Assembly: GCF_901933205.1 (NCBI RefSeq)
Contig: NC_044572.1
Location: forward strand, 93,808,965 to 93,872,964
Length of the DNA stretch: 64,000 nucleotides
Origin: Camarhynchus parvulus
Taxonomy: Eukaryota; Chordata; Aves; Passeriformes; Thraupidae
Direction: 5' to 3'
Part shown: positions 38,271-48,088 of the stretch, piece after piece
Layout: each line of letters opens with the position of its first letter
Numbering within the stretch: position 1 is the first letter of the stretch
The notes under the pieces: generated by a model
What the model was told of the DNA's origin: nothing
Database searches by the model: none
The model's input: the letters and a program-made list of their open reading frames with translations, nothing else
Translations under genes and position numbers: made by a program

Positions 38271-38299
38271 TAACATTGTGCTTTTAAAGCACAATGTTA
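38271..38299. repeat. Perfect 29-base palindrome (14-bp arms)
   Basis: TAACATTGTGCTTT (38271-38284) and AAAGCACAATGTTA (38286-38299) are exact reverse complements around a single T. Expected chance occurrence of 14-bp arms with almost no spacer in 64 kb is very low, although AT bias raises it. Cruciform-prone as DNA. With a 1-base centre it would fold as RNA only by opening a few central pairs. No neighbouring gene explains it. Confidence 0.92.
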
Positions 38300-40270
38300 A
38301 ACAAAATGTTAAAACAGAATGAGGTAACTACAAAGACCGGAAAATAAACAAACAAATAAATAAAATGCAGGCACATATTTAGTAAATTCAGGCATTCCAA
38401 AATTACTCTACATCCTTATTAAACTGCATCAGATTCTGTTTGGGCTTATAGAAATCAAAATAAACTTGTGATCCAGATAGAATAAAGGATATCAGAAAAA
38501 AATTTAGTAATAACCACCATAGCTGAATGATTAACTCTACCAAAATATCAAAGGAAAATAGCTGTCAAAAGTGTAAATTAAATCACTTAAATTGAACAGA
38601 AAATTATTTCCTATTTTCTACAGGTTATGATTTGGAGTGATCCTAAACCTCTGGAAAAGAATTTTCCAATTTTCAAAAATTCTGAAGCCCAATTACAAGT
38701 AATTATAGCTTTTCAATTTCAACATGATGAAATAATTTGATTCTTTTTACAAGAGGTCTGGTTTAGCTCAAAATAGACAAGTGCTTCTGCAATGAGTTAG
38801 TACACAAAGACAATAAAGATCATTCTCAAAAGAAAATCAGGGATACGTGTTGGCTATAAATCATAAATGGAGCATTCAGGCAAAAATAGTTTGTGTGTTC
38901 TATAAATGCCAGCTATTTCCATTGCACATGAGTGAGATAAAGTAAACAGACCACTGACAGTTTTGGTTTTCAAATACAAAATGGGTAAGATTGAAAGAAG
39001 AAAAAGAAAATGTATGGCATAATCACTACTGTTAGATCTAGTCTTAAAGTATAATTTGTAGGAATAGAGCACACAAACACAAGTTTTTCTATATTCTCAA
39101 CTCAGAAGAAAAGCAAACTGGGACCATATAGTATTAAATTAAAACTAAATATTATTTCAAATTTCTTGTTTTCAAGTCCACTTTCTTACTCTCCATCCAA
39201 GAATTACCACTTTTTTCTTACTCTTTGCTATATTACTATTCACTAAATTAGGAATTCCATTTCAGTAAAGCTCCTAAAACCTTTCACACAAATACAAAAT
39301 ATAAAGCTCCATCAACTCCAAGACAGTGCAGCGCAGTTCATTTCCATAAAGTTCAATATACTTTGCAAAAGGCCTATTGCAAGTGAAAACACTCCTAAAA
39401 TAACTGATTCATTTGAATAGAATTATACCACTCTATTGTGTAGTTGAAGCTGGACTTTGCTAGACCACCTTGTAAATAATAAGTGCTGTAATAAACCTTT
39501 ATAGCTTAAGGACAAAGGTTTGTGTCACTCCTCTAAATTATAACCAAACTTGATATAACACCCATATCCCATAGCAAAAGGAAATACCCTGTAGAGAGTA
39601 TCATCGAAATGTAATTAGCAAACAGAAGTAAAAACTTCAGTCTTTTAAGTGGAGAGCTACCATCTATTCTGCAGGCAGAAAAATCTGGACACAACAGTTC
39701 TTAAACTCCTATGCAAGACTGGGGAAGAAAGGCCAAGCCAGCCTCTGATTTCCAGGGCTCCTGCCTTCCCCTGGTTTGTTTGAAGGTTACCTGTCTACTG
39801 TGTTACCCTTCAGAAACAAGGAACTTAACAAACTGTGCAAAAAACACTTGCTGGAACAAAAGCAGAAACTCATACAAAAAACACGAGCAGTGACTAAAAA
39901 AAAAAGCCTATGCCATGTTTGTAACATTAGAAGTGTCAATAGTATTATTAGATTTAATTCTTTTGCATAAGAAAATAAATCTTCTTTTAGCCTAGTACTA
40001 CAAATTGGTTGTGTATATAGTGTGTTATAAAGAGACAAGTATAAAATTAAGAACTATTTCTGCCATGTATCAAAGCACCTGGTTACTATTAAGTTTTCAC
40101 AAAGAAAATTAGTAGATTGAGCACTGACATATTCAATAAACCCAGGTTTCTCTTGTGGTCAGTTTTCTGGCAGTGAAGCAAATCTTCAAAGACTATTAAA
40201 AAAAGTGTCAGCCAAACAGAAAAAAAAACAACCTAACACCAAACAACTGGTTAACTTGTAATAACGAGAT
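38300..40270. other. Non-coding DNA, no gene seen
   Basis: AT-rich. Tetranucleotide AAAC/AAAT-rich patch near 38346-38364. Short open frames on both strands between 39711 and 40038 are unrecognised. Confidence 0.55.
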
Positions 40271-40290
40271 TTATATATATATATAAATAT
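40271..40290. repeat. TA dinucleotide run
   Basis: TTATATATATATATAAATAT simple sequence. Confidence 0.9.
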
Positions 40291-40506
40291 AGACAACAGC
40301 AAAAAGCTAAGATTTTAATTTACAGATTTTTTAAAGGCTTTTAATGCTGTCTCAGCTGTTGGGACTGCTGTGTGGACGCAGTAATTTAACCAACAGCAGA
40401 TACAGGGAAAGATAAAGCAGAAAAAGCCAGGCACAGTAACACCAGAAAACTGACACCTACAGCCCTCCTACACCCTCAGGTAAATATGCTGCTGAAAGCT
40501 AGGCAT

Positions 40507-40560
40507 GGAATTATTGAATATTATATAATATGGAATTATAGAATATTATATAATTCCATA
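40507..40560. repeat. AT-rich ~25-bp direct duplication with nested inverted repeat
   Basis: GGAATTATTGAATATTATAT (40508-40527) and GGAATTATAGAATATTATAT (40532-40551) form a near-exact tandem duplication with one mismatch. Within it TATGGAATTAT (40529-40539) and ATAATTCCATA (40550-40560) are an 11-bp inverted repeat around 10 bases. Confidence 0.85.
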
Positions 40561-42899
40561 ATGTGTTTTATTTGAATGTACATTTTTTTAATATCATCCT
40601 CCAAAATAGCAGACAACAAAGCTCATTCTATATTTCACAGGCCAGGTATGGGGGATTTTTTTCTTTGTGTTTCTCACCTGTTTCAGAAGACCAGATAGGA
40701 CACTACAGCACAGGAGCTACACATCCTTGTCTGTCTTGGAAGGTTAAAACAGTGGGACATTTGGCTGAAGGTTGAAGTAGTTTTGAGACTGCACTCACAA
40801 ATAGTGCCTGCACACTATGTTGGGTTTTGGTTGGAGATTTTTCTGTGTGTAATACTCAAAAACATAGAATAAAATCTAAGAAAAAGGGATTTTTTTTTAC
40901 TTTCCTTTTTCTAATACCAGAAAATATTTACCTTTATTAACATTTGCTTCTTTCCAGGCAGCTGATGCAATTAAAACCTGAATTAGATTTTGAACTGTGT
41001 ACTATTTTCTCCAGCTTCTAACAGGAAAGAATATGTTCAAACATCCATGGGTTACCTCATCTAGCAAGACTCAGTCAATGTGAATTGAAAGTGCAAGTAA
41101 CAAAACAGGAGGCATTTAGCCTACATACAAAACTAAAATTATTCTTAGTTAATTATAAGCAAATCAAGATAAATTAGTAACATTAGGAGATAAATACATG
41201 ACGTTTTTAAATACGCCAAGTTCTTCTCCTGCATGCAAGGCCTTCCATTCACCGTGTGACCCTTGGGATGGGACCAGAGGATGGATCAGAGGATGGCTGA
41301 GGGGTGCAAAGATGAGGCTAACTGGAGTGGGTTGTGAGCCACAGCAAATCACATGGCAAACTTAGGAGCTCCCCAGTTTCTGAGGTGCCTCAAAGGTTCC
41401 CTTTTACACATTCTCAAAACGAAAAGATGATCATTACAAACCTTCTGTCCATGTAAGTTCAGATCTCAAACTAAATACCACTGCCAGTCTGCTGGAGAGC
41501 ACACAGGTCATGGAAATTCATCTTGCCAATTGCATTCTTTTATTGACATTAACCAATATTTAGAAAACAAACAAATAAGGGTAATTATAGACTATCACTA
41601 TCAAGATATCTTTTTCACAGAAAAAATATTACTTTATTTGCTCCATCACAGAGGCACACTATTCACTTAGAATTTTATAAATTCACTATCTTCCCTCATA
41701 AAATTTTGGATGCAGTGACACAGCAGACATCCAATCCAACCTTGTCAAATAACATGTCAAGACACAAAAGGTGTCCAGGGCCCAACAGGTCACTGTTTAT
41801 ATCTCCAGAGAGGATGAAAAGTTATTTGAAATTATTAAGCAAGAACTACATTCTTTAAAGGAACTTCTACAACCATCTATACACTGGGCAGGGATGTGAG
41901 AGAAGAAAATTTAAATGTGCTTTGACTTTACAATTATCTTTGCCTTCTACTGACCTAGTTTAAGAAATGGTTTTACATAGTTTTATCTTCACTGAGAAGC
42001 AGACATAAATAAATTATCCATCTCAATTTTGTTGGCATTTTGTTGACTTATGTATGAGATGATGAGATTTGCAATGATACACTCACTGTTCTCTAGCATC
42101 TTGGGACAAGTGTTCTTCCAACTATCTGAATGTCACATGGAGTACAGGGAGGGATCTACTCTGTGCAAATGTGTATCTGTATCTTCAAGGGACACGGTTC
42201 TGAGTTGTCAGTATATAAATGGCACTGTAGTCTAGATGTTCTTTGTTCGAAGTGCAGTCTTTTTAAGCGACTAGCAGCAGCAGAGAAGTCAATATGAACA
42301 AAATATCCTGAAATCAATTTCAATAATGCAGACGAAATACTCCCAAGAGACAACCACCAAATCATATAAAAAGTTTAGGAGAACTCTGATAACACACTTA
42401 TTGTTTAGACCTGTCTAAACTGGGATTATATTTTAGGGAAAAAAAAAAATAAACCAAAAAGCAAGAAAAAAGTAGCTATTTTGAGACAAAATAGAATTTT
42501 GAGACATAGAATTAGTATTTCTATGACCATGCTTTCAGAGAGATGCAAATGCCCAGAGTCAAATGCATTGACTTGGGTTGTGACACTGCATATCCACTGC
42601 ACTCTGACATCCACATTCAGAAGTCATCCACTGATTTTTTACTGGTTTTTTTTTCCACAGGGATCTATGCAAGTACCGTACTCCACTTGAGTGGAGCAAC
42701 TTGTAGCACTGAACATTATTCTGGAAATAAAATTAAATCTGCTACTGCCCAAAATCTTAGAAGCAAATTCTCCCAAATGAAAAAGATCAATGACATTGGA
42801 ATCTCAAGGCTCATTACAATGGCTTTGTAATTAGCCTGCAAAAACCTCTCAGAAACTCTAAGTTGAATATTGTGCAGTTGAGTTTCTCTTCTATGAGGC
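40561..42899. other. Non-coding DNA, no gene seen
   Basis: AT-rich with a GC-richer patch at 41220-41400. Unrecognised short open frames. Sequence immediately 5' of the LINE remnant at 42.9 kb may be further decayed LINE, but no match can be claimed. Confidence 0.5.
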
Positions 42900-43225
42900 A
42901 AATCCCTGAAACGAACAAATTAGTCACAAGGCCCTTAAGGCAGAAAAGTAAGGAAAGCTTCTGTTCTCTCCAACTCTTAACACGAGGGACTTCCAAAGAA
43001 ATTTAAACATTATAAATAGGCAATACTCTATCATACAATTCATAATTAGACAGTGGAACTAACTGCTGCAAAATATCATTAAGGCTGAGGACTTAGCAAG
43101 GCTGGAAAAAGGATTAGACATTTATATGGTGTAACAAAAATATCCAGAGTTTTAATAATTTTCCAAGATCTATTAAATATCATGTTCCAGAGTATAACCC
43201 AAACTCTAATCAAAGAACATATAGT
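42900..43225 (+). mobile_element. Ancient CR1/L3-like LINE 3' end
   Basis: Ordered plus-strand matches to the 3' end of old amniote CR1-clade elements: GGAAAGCTTCTGTTCTCTCC, then AATTAGACAGTGGAACTAAC, TGCTGCAAAATATCATTAAG, GCTGAGGACTTAGCAAGG, GACATTTATATGG and AATATCCAGAGTTTTAATA. In the live element this stretch encodes the end of ORF2 (a WNSLPQ-like region followed by the last residues) and then 3' UTR. Here the frame is broken, so it is a fossil. It is clearly older and more diverged than the CR1 lying tail-to-tail next to it on the other strand. The clade assignment is from recalled consensus sequence and the exact subfamily is not determined. Confidence 0.7.
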
Positions 43226-43228
43226 TTA

Positions 43229-43495
43229 GAATCATCACAGGATCACAGAACAGCTTGGGTTAGGAAGGAACCTTAAAGCTCAGCTCATTCCACCCACTCC
43301 ATGGGCAGGGACACCTTAGACCAGGTTGCTCAGAGTCCCATCCATCCTGGCCTTGGAATAGTTGCAGGGATGGGGCATCCACAACTTCTCTGGGTTTCAG
43401 TGCATCACCTCCCTGACTAAAGAATTTCTTCCTGACATCTAATCTAAACCTGCCTCTTTCAGTTTAAAATCAAGCTTCTTGCATCCTCCTCTGAA
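43229..43495 (-). mobile_element. CR1 LINE 3' end fragment (copy 2)
   Basis: On the plus strand it begins with the degenerate octamer start AATCATCACAGGATCACAGA and continues GCTTGGGTTAGGAAGGAACC, CATGGGCAGGGACACCTTAG, CCAGGTTGCTCAGAGTCCC, GATGGGGCATCCACAACTTC and AAAGAATTTCTTCCTGACAT, all in consensus order for avian CR1. About 265 bp of 3' UTR, 5'-truncated, inactive. It is less diverged than copy 1. The GCTCAGCTCATTCCACCC word resembles forms familiar from songbird CR1s, which weakly favours a passerine-like bird. The 3' end abuts the old plus-strand LINE. Confidence 0.93.
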
Positions 43496-44910
43496 ACCTC
43501 CATTGTTGATCACTGGGTTGACCATATAGGATGGGTTTAGAAATCCAGTCTGCCATGGCAATTCCTTTGCAGTTTTAAAAAAAATAAGCAAGTTGATCTG
43601 TAGCCTTTGACAGAAAGCAGCTAGTGATCACAGTGTGTGCAGTCATAAGGATCTGGGAACTGAGGGGAATGGGAAGCCAAAGTTATACGAAGCGGACTGC
43701 AATTACAAGTTTAGGTGGCAAAACTACATTGTTCAATAGAATGGAAAACATAAGAAAAAAAAATAGGAGTTTCTTTGGCTGTTGTGTTATAAGCCTCTTT
43801 AAAAAAATTAAAATGAAATAAACCAAATCCATTAATAGTCAAACATGCAACAGTAAAATACAACTGACCTCAGAACAGAGAAGACTGTTTAAGTTGAAAA
43901 GTTTTTTCTGGCACCACTTGTTCACTCTTTCCTCCTCTGCGGGCAGCCCTGTCATATCGGTTCCTCTTTCCACAATGTAAACTGTCCTTGCTTCTCCCTG
44001 TCTCAGTGGATGTTCTAACTCTCTAAATGTGGCCTTCTTTGTGTTTTTCACATGCCTTATCAGCTTCACAAGAGCCAGGCTGTGTGGGGCCCAAGACTGT
44101 CACTTCACAGAACAGCCAAGTACCAGTGGCTGCAGAAGGCAAAATTCTACAGTAGGAGCAGGGTAGAAAAAGAATCAAAAAGAGAATCTCACTGTAGTCC
44201 AGATAACATAAAGCATCAGTCCACTCTTAAAAACACCAGGTCAAAAGGTTTGAAAAGAAGATGTGCAATTAAAAATGCGTAATTCCAAATCCATAAACAC
44301 TAATCTCTGTGTGTTAATAAGCCTATCTGTAAAATATGAGATAAGGGTCTAATAAATGAAAAAAACACTACATTGATAGTTCCTATAAAACACGGGTCAA
44401 AAGACTGACTTTGCATGTAAATATTTGAACTACATACTGTAAGTAACATTTCAGCCTCTGCATGCAATTATTAAATATTAAGTAAATAGCTATGGATCAT
44501 ATGTACAAAGGTGAATGCAAAATGCAGCAATATTTAAATTAAGATCAAAACAAAAACAGCCCTTTGGTGTTCTGGTTTTCTTCCTCAGAGTGTGGTGGAT
44601 AATAAATATCCAAGAGCTTTCCAAGGCCTCAGAACAGATTGGATCCGTTTCTTTATGTTTCCTTTTGTAATCCTGTCACAGAAGCAACGTATCAAAAGAT
44701 ACAACCTGCAATTTGGCGGCAAAGAGAAACACTGCACCTCCCTCCAGTCCTTGAAGATCGTTTTTTTTACCCCCCAAAAAAGCAGAAAGGCAGATCTGAT
44801 GACTTGTACTGCAGTGTTCAAATCAAGAATTTTATTACCCAATTCACCCTCCTCTACACTGAGAGCTTGGACTAATACCGCAGGTCAGATACAGCAAGTA
44901 AACTACGGCA
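43496..44910. other. Non-coding DNA, no gene seen
   Basis: AT-rich. Contains most of the longest open frame of the window (44592-45035, plus, 147 codons), preceded by an acceptor-like TTCTGGTTTTCTTCCTCAG ending at 44588. No domain is recognised, composition is AT-biased, and frames on the other strand and in another plus frame are open too, so it is not called a gene. Confidence 0.5.
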
Positions 44911-44934
44911 TTTTCTCAAAATATTTTGAGAAAA
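44911..44934. repeat. Perfect 24-base palindrome
   Basis: TTTTCTCAAAAT joined directly to ATTTTGAGAAAA: the whole 24-mer equals its own reverse complement. Composition is AT-rich but the sequence is not a simple alternating repeat. Cruciform-prone. No attached gene or mobile element explains it. Confidence 0.92.
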
Positions 44935-45424
44935 CAAAACAAGAGAAATACCAAAAACAAAACCAAACAACCAACTCAGACAGGCCAACTAAGGCACTGT
45001 TTGAAAAGAAAAAGTTTGTATTTTTGTGTAGCTAAAGGTAGTTGGTTTTGGATTTCTTGGTAAGTAAGAAAGTCAAAAGTCCTTGAATGAACTAGTACAG
45101 TGTAAGTAACATTCAGAACATTCTTAGTTGCCCCCTTTTTTGCTCTACAAGTGATTAATTTCATGAAATAATGCCAATCATTTTTTATAAACTATACTGC
45201 AGTCTAAGAATAGGCCCCTGTATAAATTGAACACTGTAGTCACATATTATGTGGGTAGATTAAGGATAAAACTGCTAGTTCCATGCTGTGCCAGATGAAA
45301 AGGAACTGTTTGAGTACTTTAGAGCATGCATATTTAGTAGGCTATCCAAATTATTTATAAAACTTTAGGGAAAAAAATTACTATTTAAAGAAAATAGTAC
45401 CATTCAGTGAATAAGGAACAAGAA
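44935..45424. other. Non-coding DNA, no gene seen
   Basis: AT-rich, no features recognised beyond the tail of the long chance open frame described at 43.5-44.9 kb. Confidence 0.5.
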
Positions 45425-45545
45425 GAAGAAATTCAGGTTTCATTCTCAGCTTTCCAGAGACTAAGTAAATCACTTCTTCCTGTACAGTTTCCATATCTAC
45501 AAAATGAAGGTAAAATTTACTAATTTGCTAAAATGCTAAAGAAAC
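45425..45545 (+). repeat. MIR/CORE-SINE-like remnant
   Basis: AATTCAGGTTTCATTCTCAG, then AAGTAAATCACTTCTTCCTG, ACAGTTTCCATATCTACAAA and ATGAAGGTAAAATTTAC match, in order and spacing, the MIR pattern (B box, 'AAGTCACTTAACCTCTCTG', 'CAGTTTCCTCATCTGTAAA', 'ATGGGGATAATA'). Old and diverged. Confidence 0.6.
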
Positions 45546-45864
45546 TGTACATGAAACATTTTGACTTGTGAACTGAAAGTTCTCGACATAGGTACTGTAC
45601 CGATTTGCTGAAATTCTGCAAAAACTCAAAATCTCGACAATATGTTGAGCAGCATAGTATACTTATCGCATTCAATACATGTTAGCAACACATATATTGA
45701 GCTCCATCTCATCACATTTAGGAAAGCCCCACGGAAAAAAGGAGGGGAGCTGCATAAGTATGCAGAGCCACAGAACATTGCCCTGCAGTCAGAGAGCTAG
45801 AGTTAACACAAAGCAAACCAAGTCTTTACTATCTTCAGCCATGCTTTAGACAGTCAGAGACACC
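45546..45864. other. Non-coding DNA, no gene seen
   Basis: AT-rich, no features recognised. Confidence 0.5.
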
Positions 45865-45908
45865 CCAGTCATTGGAGAATGAAGCAGTCATTCTCCAGTC
45901 ATTGGAGA
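45865..45908. repeat. 30-bp-period local duplication with nested hairpin
   Basis: CCAGTCATTGGAGA occurs at 45865-45878 and again at 45895-45908. Between them GGAGAATGA (45874-45882) and TCATTCTCC (45888-45896) form a 9-bp inverted repeat around AGCAG. The structure suggests a small templated or slippage duplication. Confidence 0.85.
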
Positions 45909-47269
45909 TGAAAGAGCTAAGCACCAAAGAAAAAGGCTGTAAAGTCTACAAAACAAAATGGGCATTTACTTTAGCATCAGAACATAAATAAGTAGTAATG
46001 TTTTAATAAATGATGTAAGTGTAGGGAGCCTCAGCAAGCAGCTCAGAAGTTCCATGTAATACCAGTACTGAGGTCTTCAGAGAGACTTGTCTACATGTTC
46101 TTACAGCACTGTGAAATGCAATTCACAATCCCTTTTGACAGCCTCAATTTAGACATACCCACCTTTACAGTAGGGACTGTACGCTACAAATAACTGTCAC
46201 AACTTATTGAAGAGACCTCCTAGGAGAAACACAAAAGATATGCAAAAGAAATGAAGAACAAAGGTTTGCCCTGAAAAATGAAACTCATTACTAACTTTTC
46301 CAAAAGCGAGACACTGTCTTTCAATGGACCTCAGTGGAAAGTCTCATTAACTCAGAAACTTGCCACTCAGAAATATTTCTACTGTTTTTAATAATGAAAA
46401 AAAACCATTCAAAAATACTATAAAGCCACAGTCCTGTAGCAAACCATTAACCAAGTATTAATTAACATAGTCAAAACCATAAATTTACATTTCAAGAAAG
46501 AATAAATATAAACTGATATATAGCACCAGATTTTACAACGAAAGCAGGAATATTCCTACTATTACCTATTAATCCAGAAGTTATTTCCCAGCTCTTACAG
46601 TTGTGCAGAAAAGGACGCTGCCTCTTCTCTGCAGATGTAAGACACCTTGTATATTACTGGAGATGGAGCTATGGACCTTTACACTGATGAGTGTAGAAGC
46701 ATAGAAAATAGTCAGCACTCTTGTTTACTAGAACAGTTCTTATCAATTCTTACTATTTTCTCTATTTGAATAATTGTCCATGGGCCTCTTTATCTGCTTC
46801 ACAATCTGCCCAGAATATCTTTCTCCTCCAACAAGCTCTTCAGTCACATGGACAGATGTAGCAGTTGTTCATTTCTGATTCTGAAAACATTAAAATAGTT
46901 GGACTTTTCCCAATTAGGTTGGGAAAGGAGAAACACAAGAAAGGAGAATATTTTCTCTACCAAGTATTATCAAAATGTCTAAATAACAGAATACCTTATC
47001 AGAAAAATACCATGAAGTGAGTAAAATTACATTAGGAGAACCAAAGAGAACAGGAATGGATTGGTCCTCCCATTTTCTAGAGGACAGATGATGAACACAA
47101 TTCCAGCCTTCCCACTCTTGGTACTAGCAGACATGGCTAGAACACATGGAAAATGGAATTGGATAGAGGGGAAAGTAGGAATATCTCTGCAGCTCAGTGC
47201 ACTGGGCACGGTGCAGTCCTGTTTTCCAGGGCACACTTTCAAGAAGAGTTCAGCTCCAACTTCTCCATA
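45909..47269. other. Non-coding DNA, no gene seen
   Basis: AT-rich. The CCCATTTTCTAGAGGACAGATGATG string near 47070-47094 faintly resembles a reversed MIR end, not claimed. Confidence 0.5.
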
Positions 47270-47850
47270 CTCCACATTTGGTGATTGCAGACAGTCCTCT
47301 CTTCTTCAAGCTGAATGAGTCCAGCTCCCTCAGTTTCTCCTTTTACATCACTCAGGAAGCCTGAGGCTTGCTTGGGACTGCCTTGGTGGCCCTCTGCCAG
47401 ACTCACTATGTCTCTGTTAAAGTCCTTCCTGCACTGTGAACTCCAGTGATGGACACAATATTCCAGATGTGATCTCAAATGACAGCCAGAGGGTAAGAAT
47501 CACTTTCCACAACCTAATGACTATACTCTTGCCAACACAGCCCAGCATGCAAACAGCCCTCTTAGTCGCAAGGGCACACTGCAATCTTGAACCTGTCCTC
47601 AACCAGAAGCACATGGACTTTTCTGCAAAGCTGATCTCTAGCAAGTCAAAGCCCATACGGTCCTGCTGTGTGAGTTTATTTCATCCTAAACATGGAATTC
47701 TGCATTTGCCTTGCTTCATGAGGTTCCTATCAGCTCACTTGTCCATTCTGAGTAGGTCCCACTCAAAGGCAGCCCAGCCCTCCAGTGCATTGACTGCCCC
47801 CACAAAGTTGCTGTCATCCATAGACTTGCTAAGAATGCAGTAAATCCATC
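47270..47850 (-). mobile_element. CR1 LINE fragment, decayed reverse-transcriptase C-terminal part (copy 3)
   Basis: Read on the minus strand (47850 down to 47270) the translation follows the C-terminal half of CR1 ORF2 reverse transcriptase. First comes an SKSMDDSNFVGAVNALEG segment at the catalytic FADD box (here SMDD, so the phenylalanine-alanine is changed). It is followed by NLMK, CALATKRAVCMLGCVGKSI, RSHLEYCVHHWS and later a segment corresponding to LRELGLFSLEKRR. The frame is interrupted by several stops (for example after RMDK near 47735) and shifts, so it is non-functional. In the full element this domain copies the RNA at the target site. The 3' UTR and the N-terminal half are missing, making it an internal fragment. 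Open frames of 79 and 135 codons on the two strands here are by-products. Confidence 0.87.
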
Positions 47851-48038
47851 TGCTAAATTAACAGTGAAACAGAGAATTCTAAAATGCGTGATAATCTAGA
47901 ATGGCCATCTCTACCCTACTGCAGAAGAAGGAACACACAGTGGCATTTTTTAAGAGAATAAGAGTCTATCAGTCCCAAGTATTTGCTGCATCCTCATAAA
48001 ACAGCCTACTAGTTCTATATACCAAACTTGACAGAAGG
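47851..48038. other. Non-coding DNA between CR1 copy 3 and hairpin
   Basis: No features recognised. May include more decayed LINE sequence. Confidence 0.4.
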
Positions 48039-48088
48039 ACTGACTTCACATGGATATCTTCTACATATCCATGTAAAGTGAAGTCAGT
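48039..48088. repeat. 19-bp bulged foldback
   Basis: Left arm 48039-48057 (ACTGACTTCACATGGATAT) pairs completely with 48065-48088, which carries one 5-base insertion (GTAAA) between ATATCCAT and GTGAAGTCAGT. The loop is 7 bases. Nineteen paired bases with one bulge in 50 nt is the most extensive foldback seen. It is shorter than a typical pre-microRNA hairpin. Confidence 0.88.

Noticed and set aside
44592..45035. Longest open frame, 147 codons, plus strand, with acceptor-like sequence upstream
   Set aside because: No recognisable domain, AT-driven composition, competing open frames on the same and opposite strands, and length within chance expectation for 64 kb.
47436..47843. 135-codon plus-strand open frame
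   Set aside because: Antisense reading of the decayed CR1 reverse transcriptase.
31743..48088. Foldbacks at 31.74, 38.27 and 48.04 kb as microRNA precursors
   Set aside because: Stems of 13 to 19 bp and total lengths of 29 to 50 nt are too short for normal pre-microRNAs, and no known mature microRNA sequence is present.
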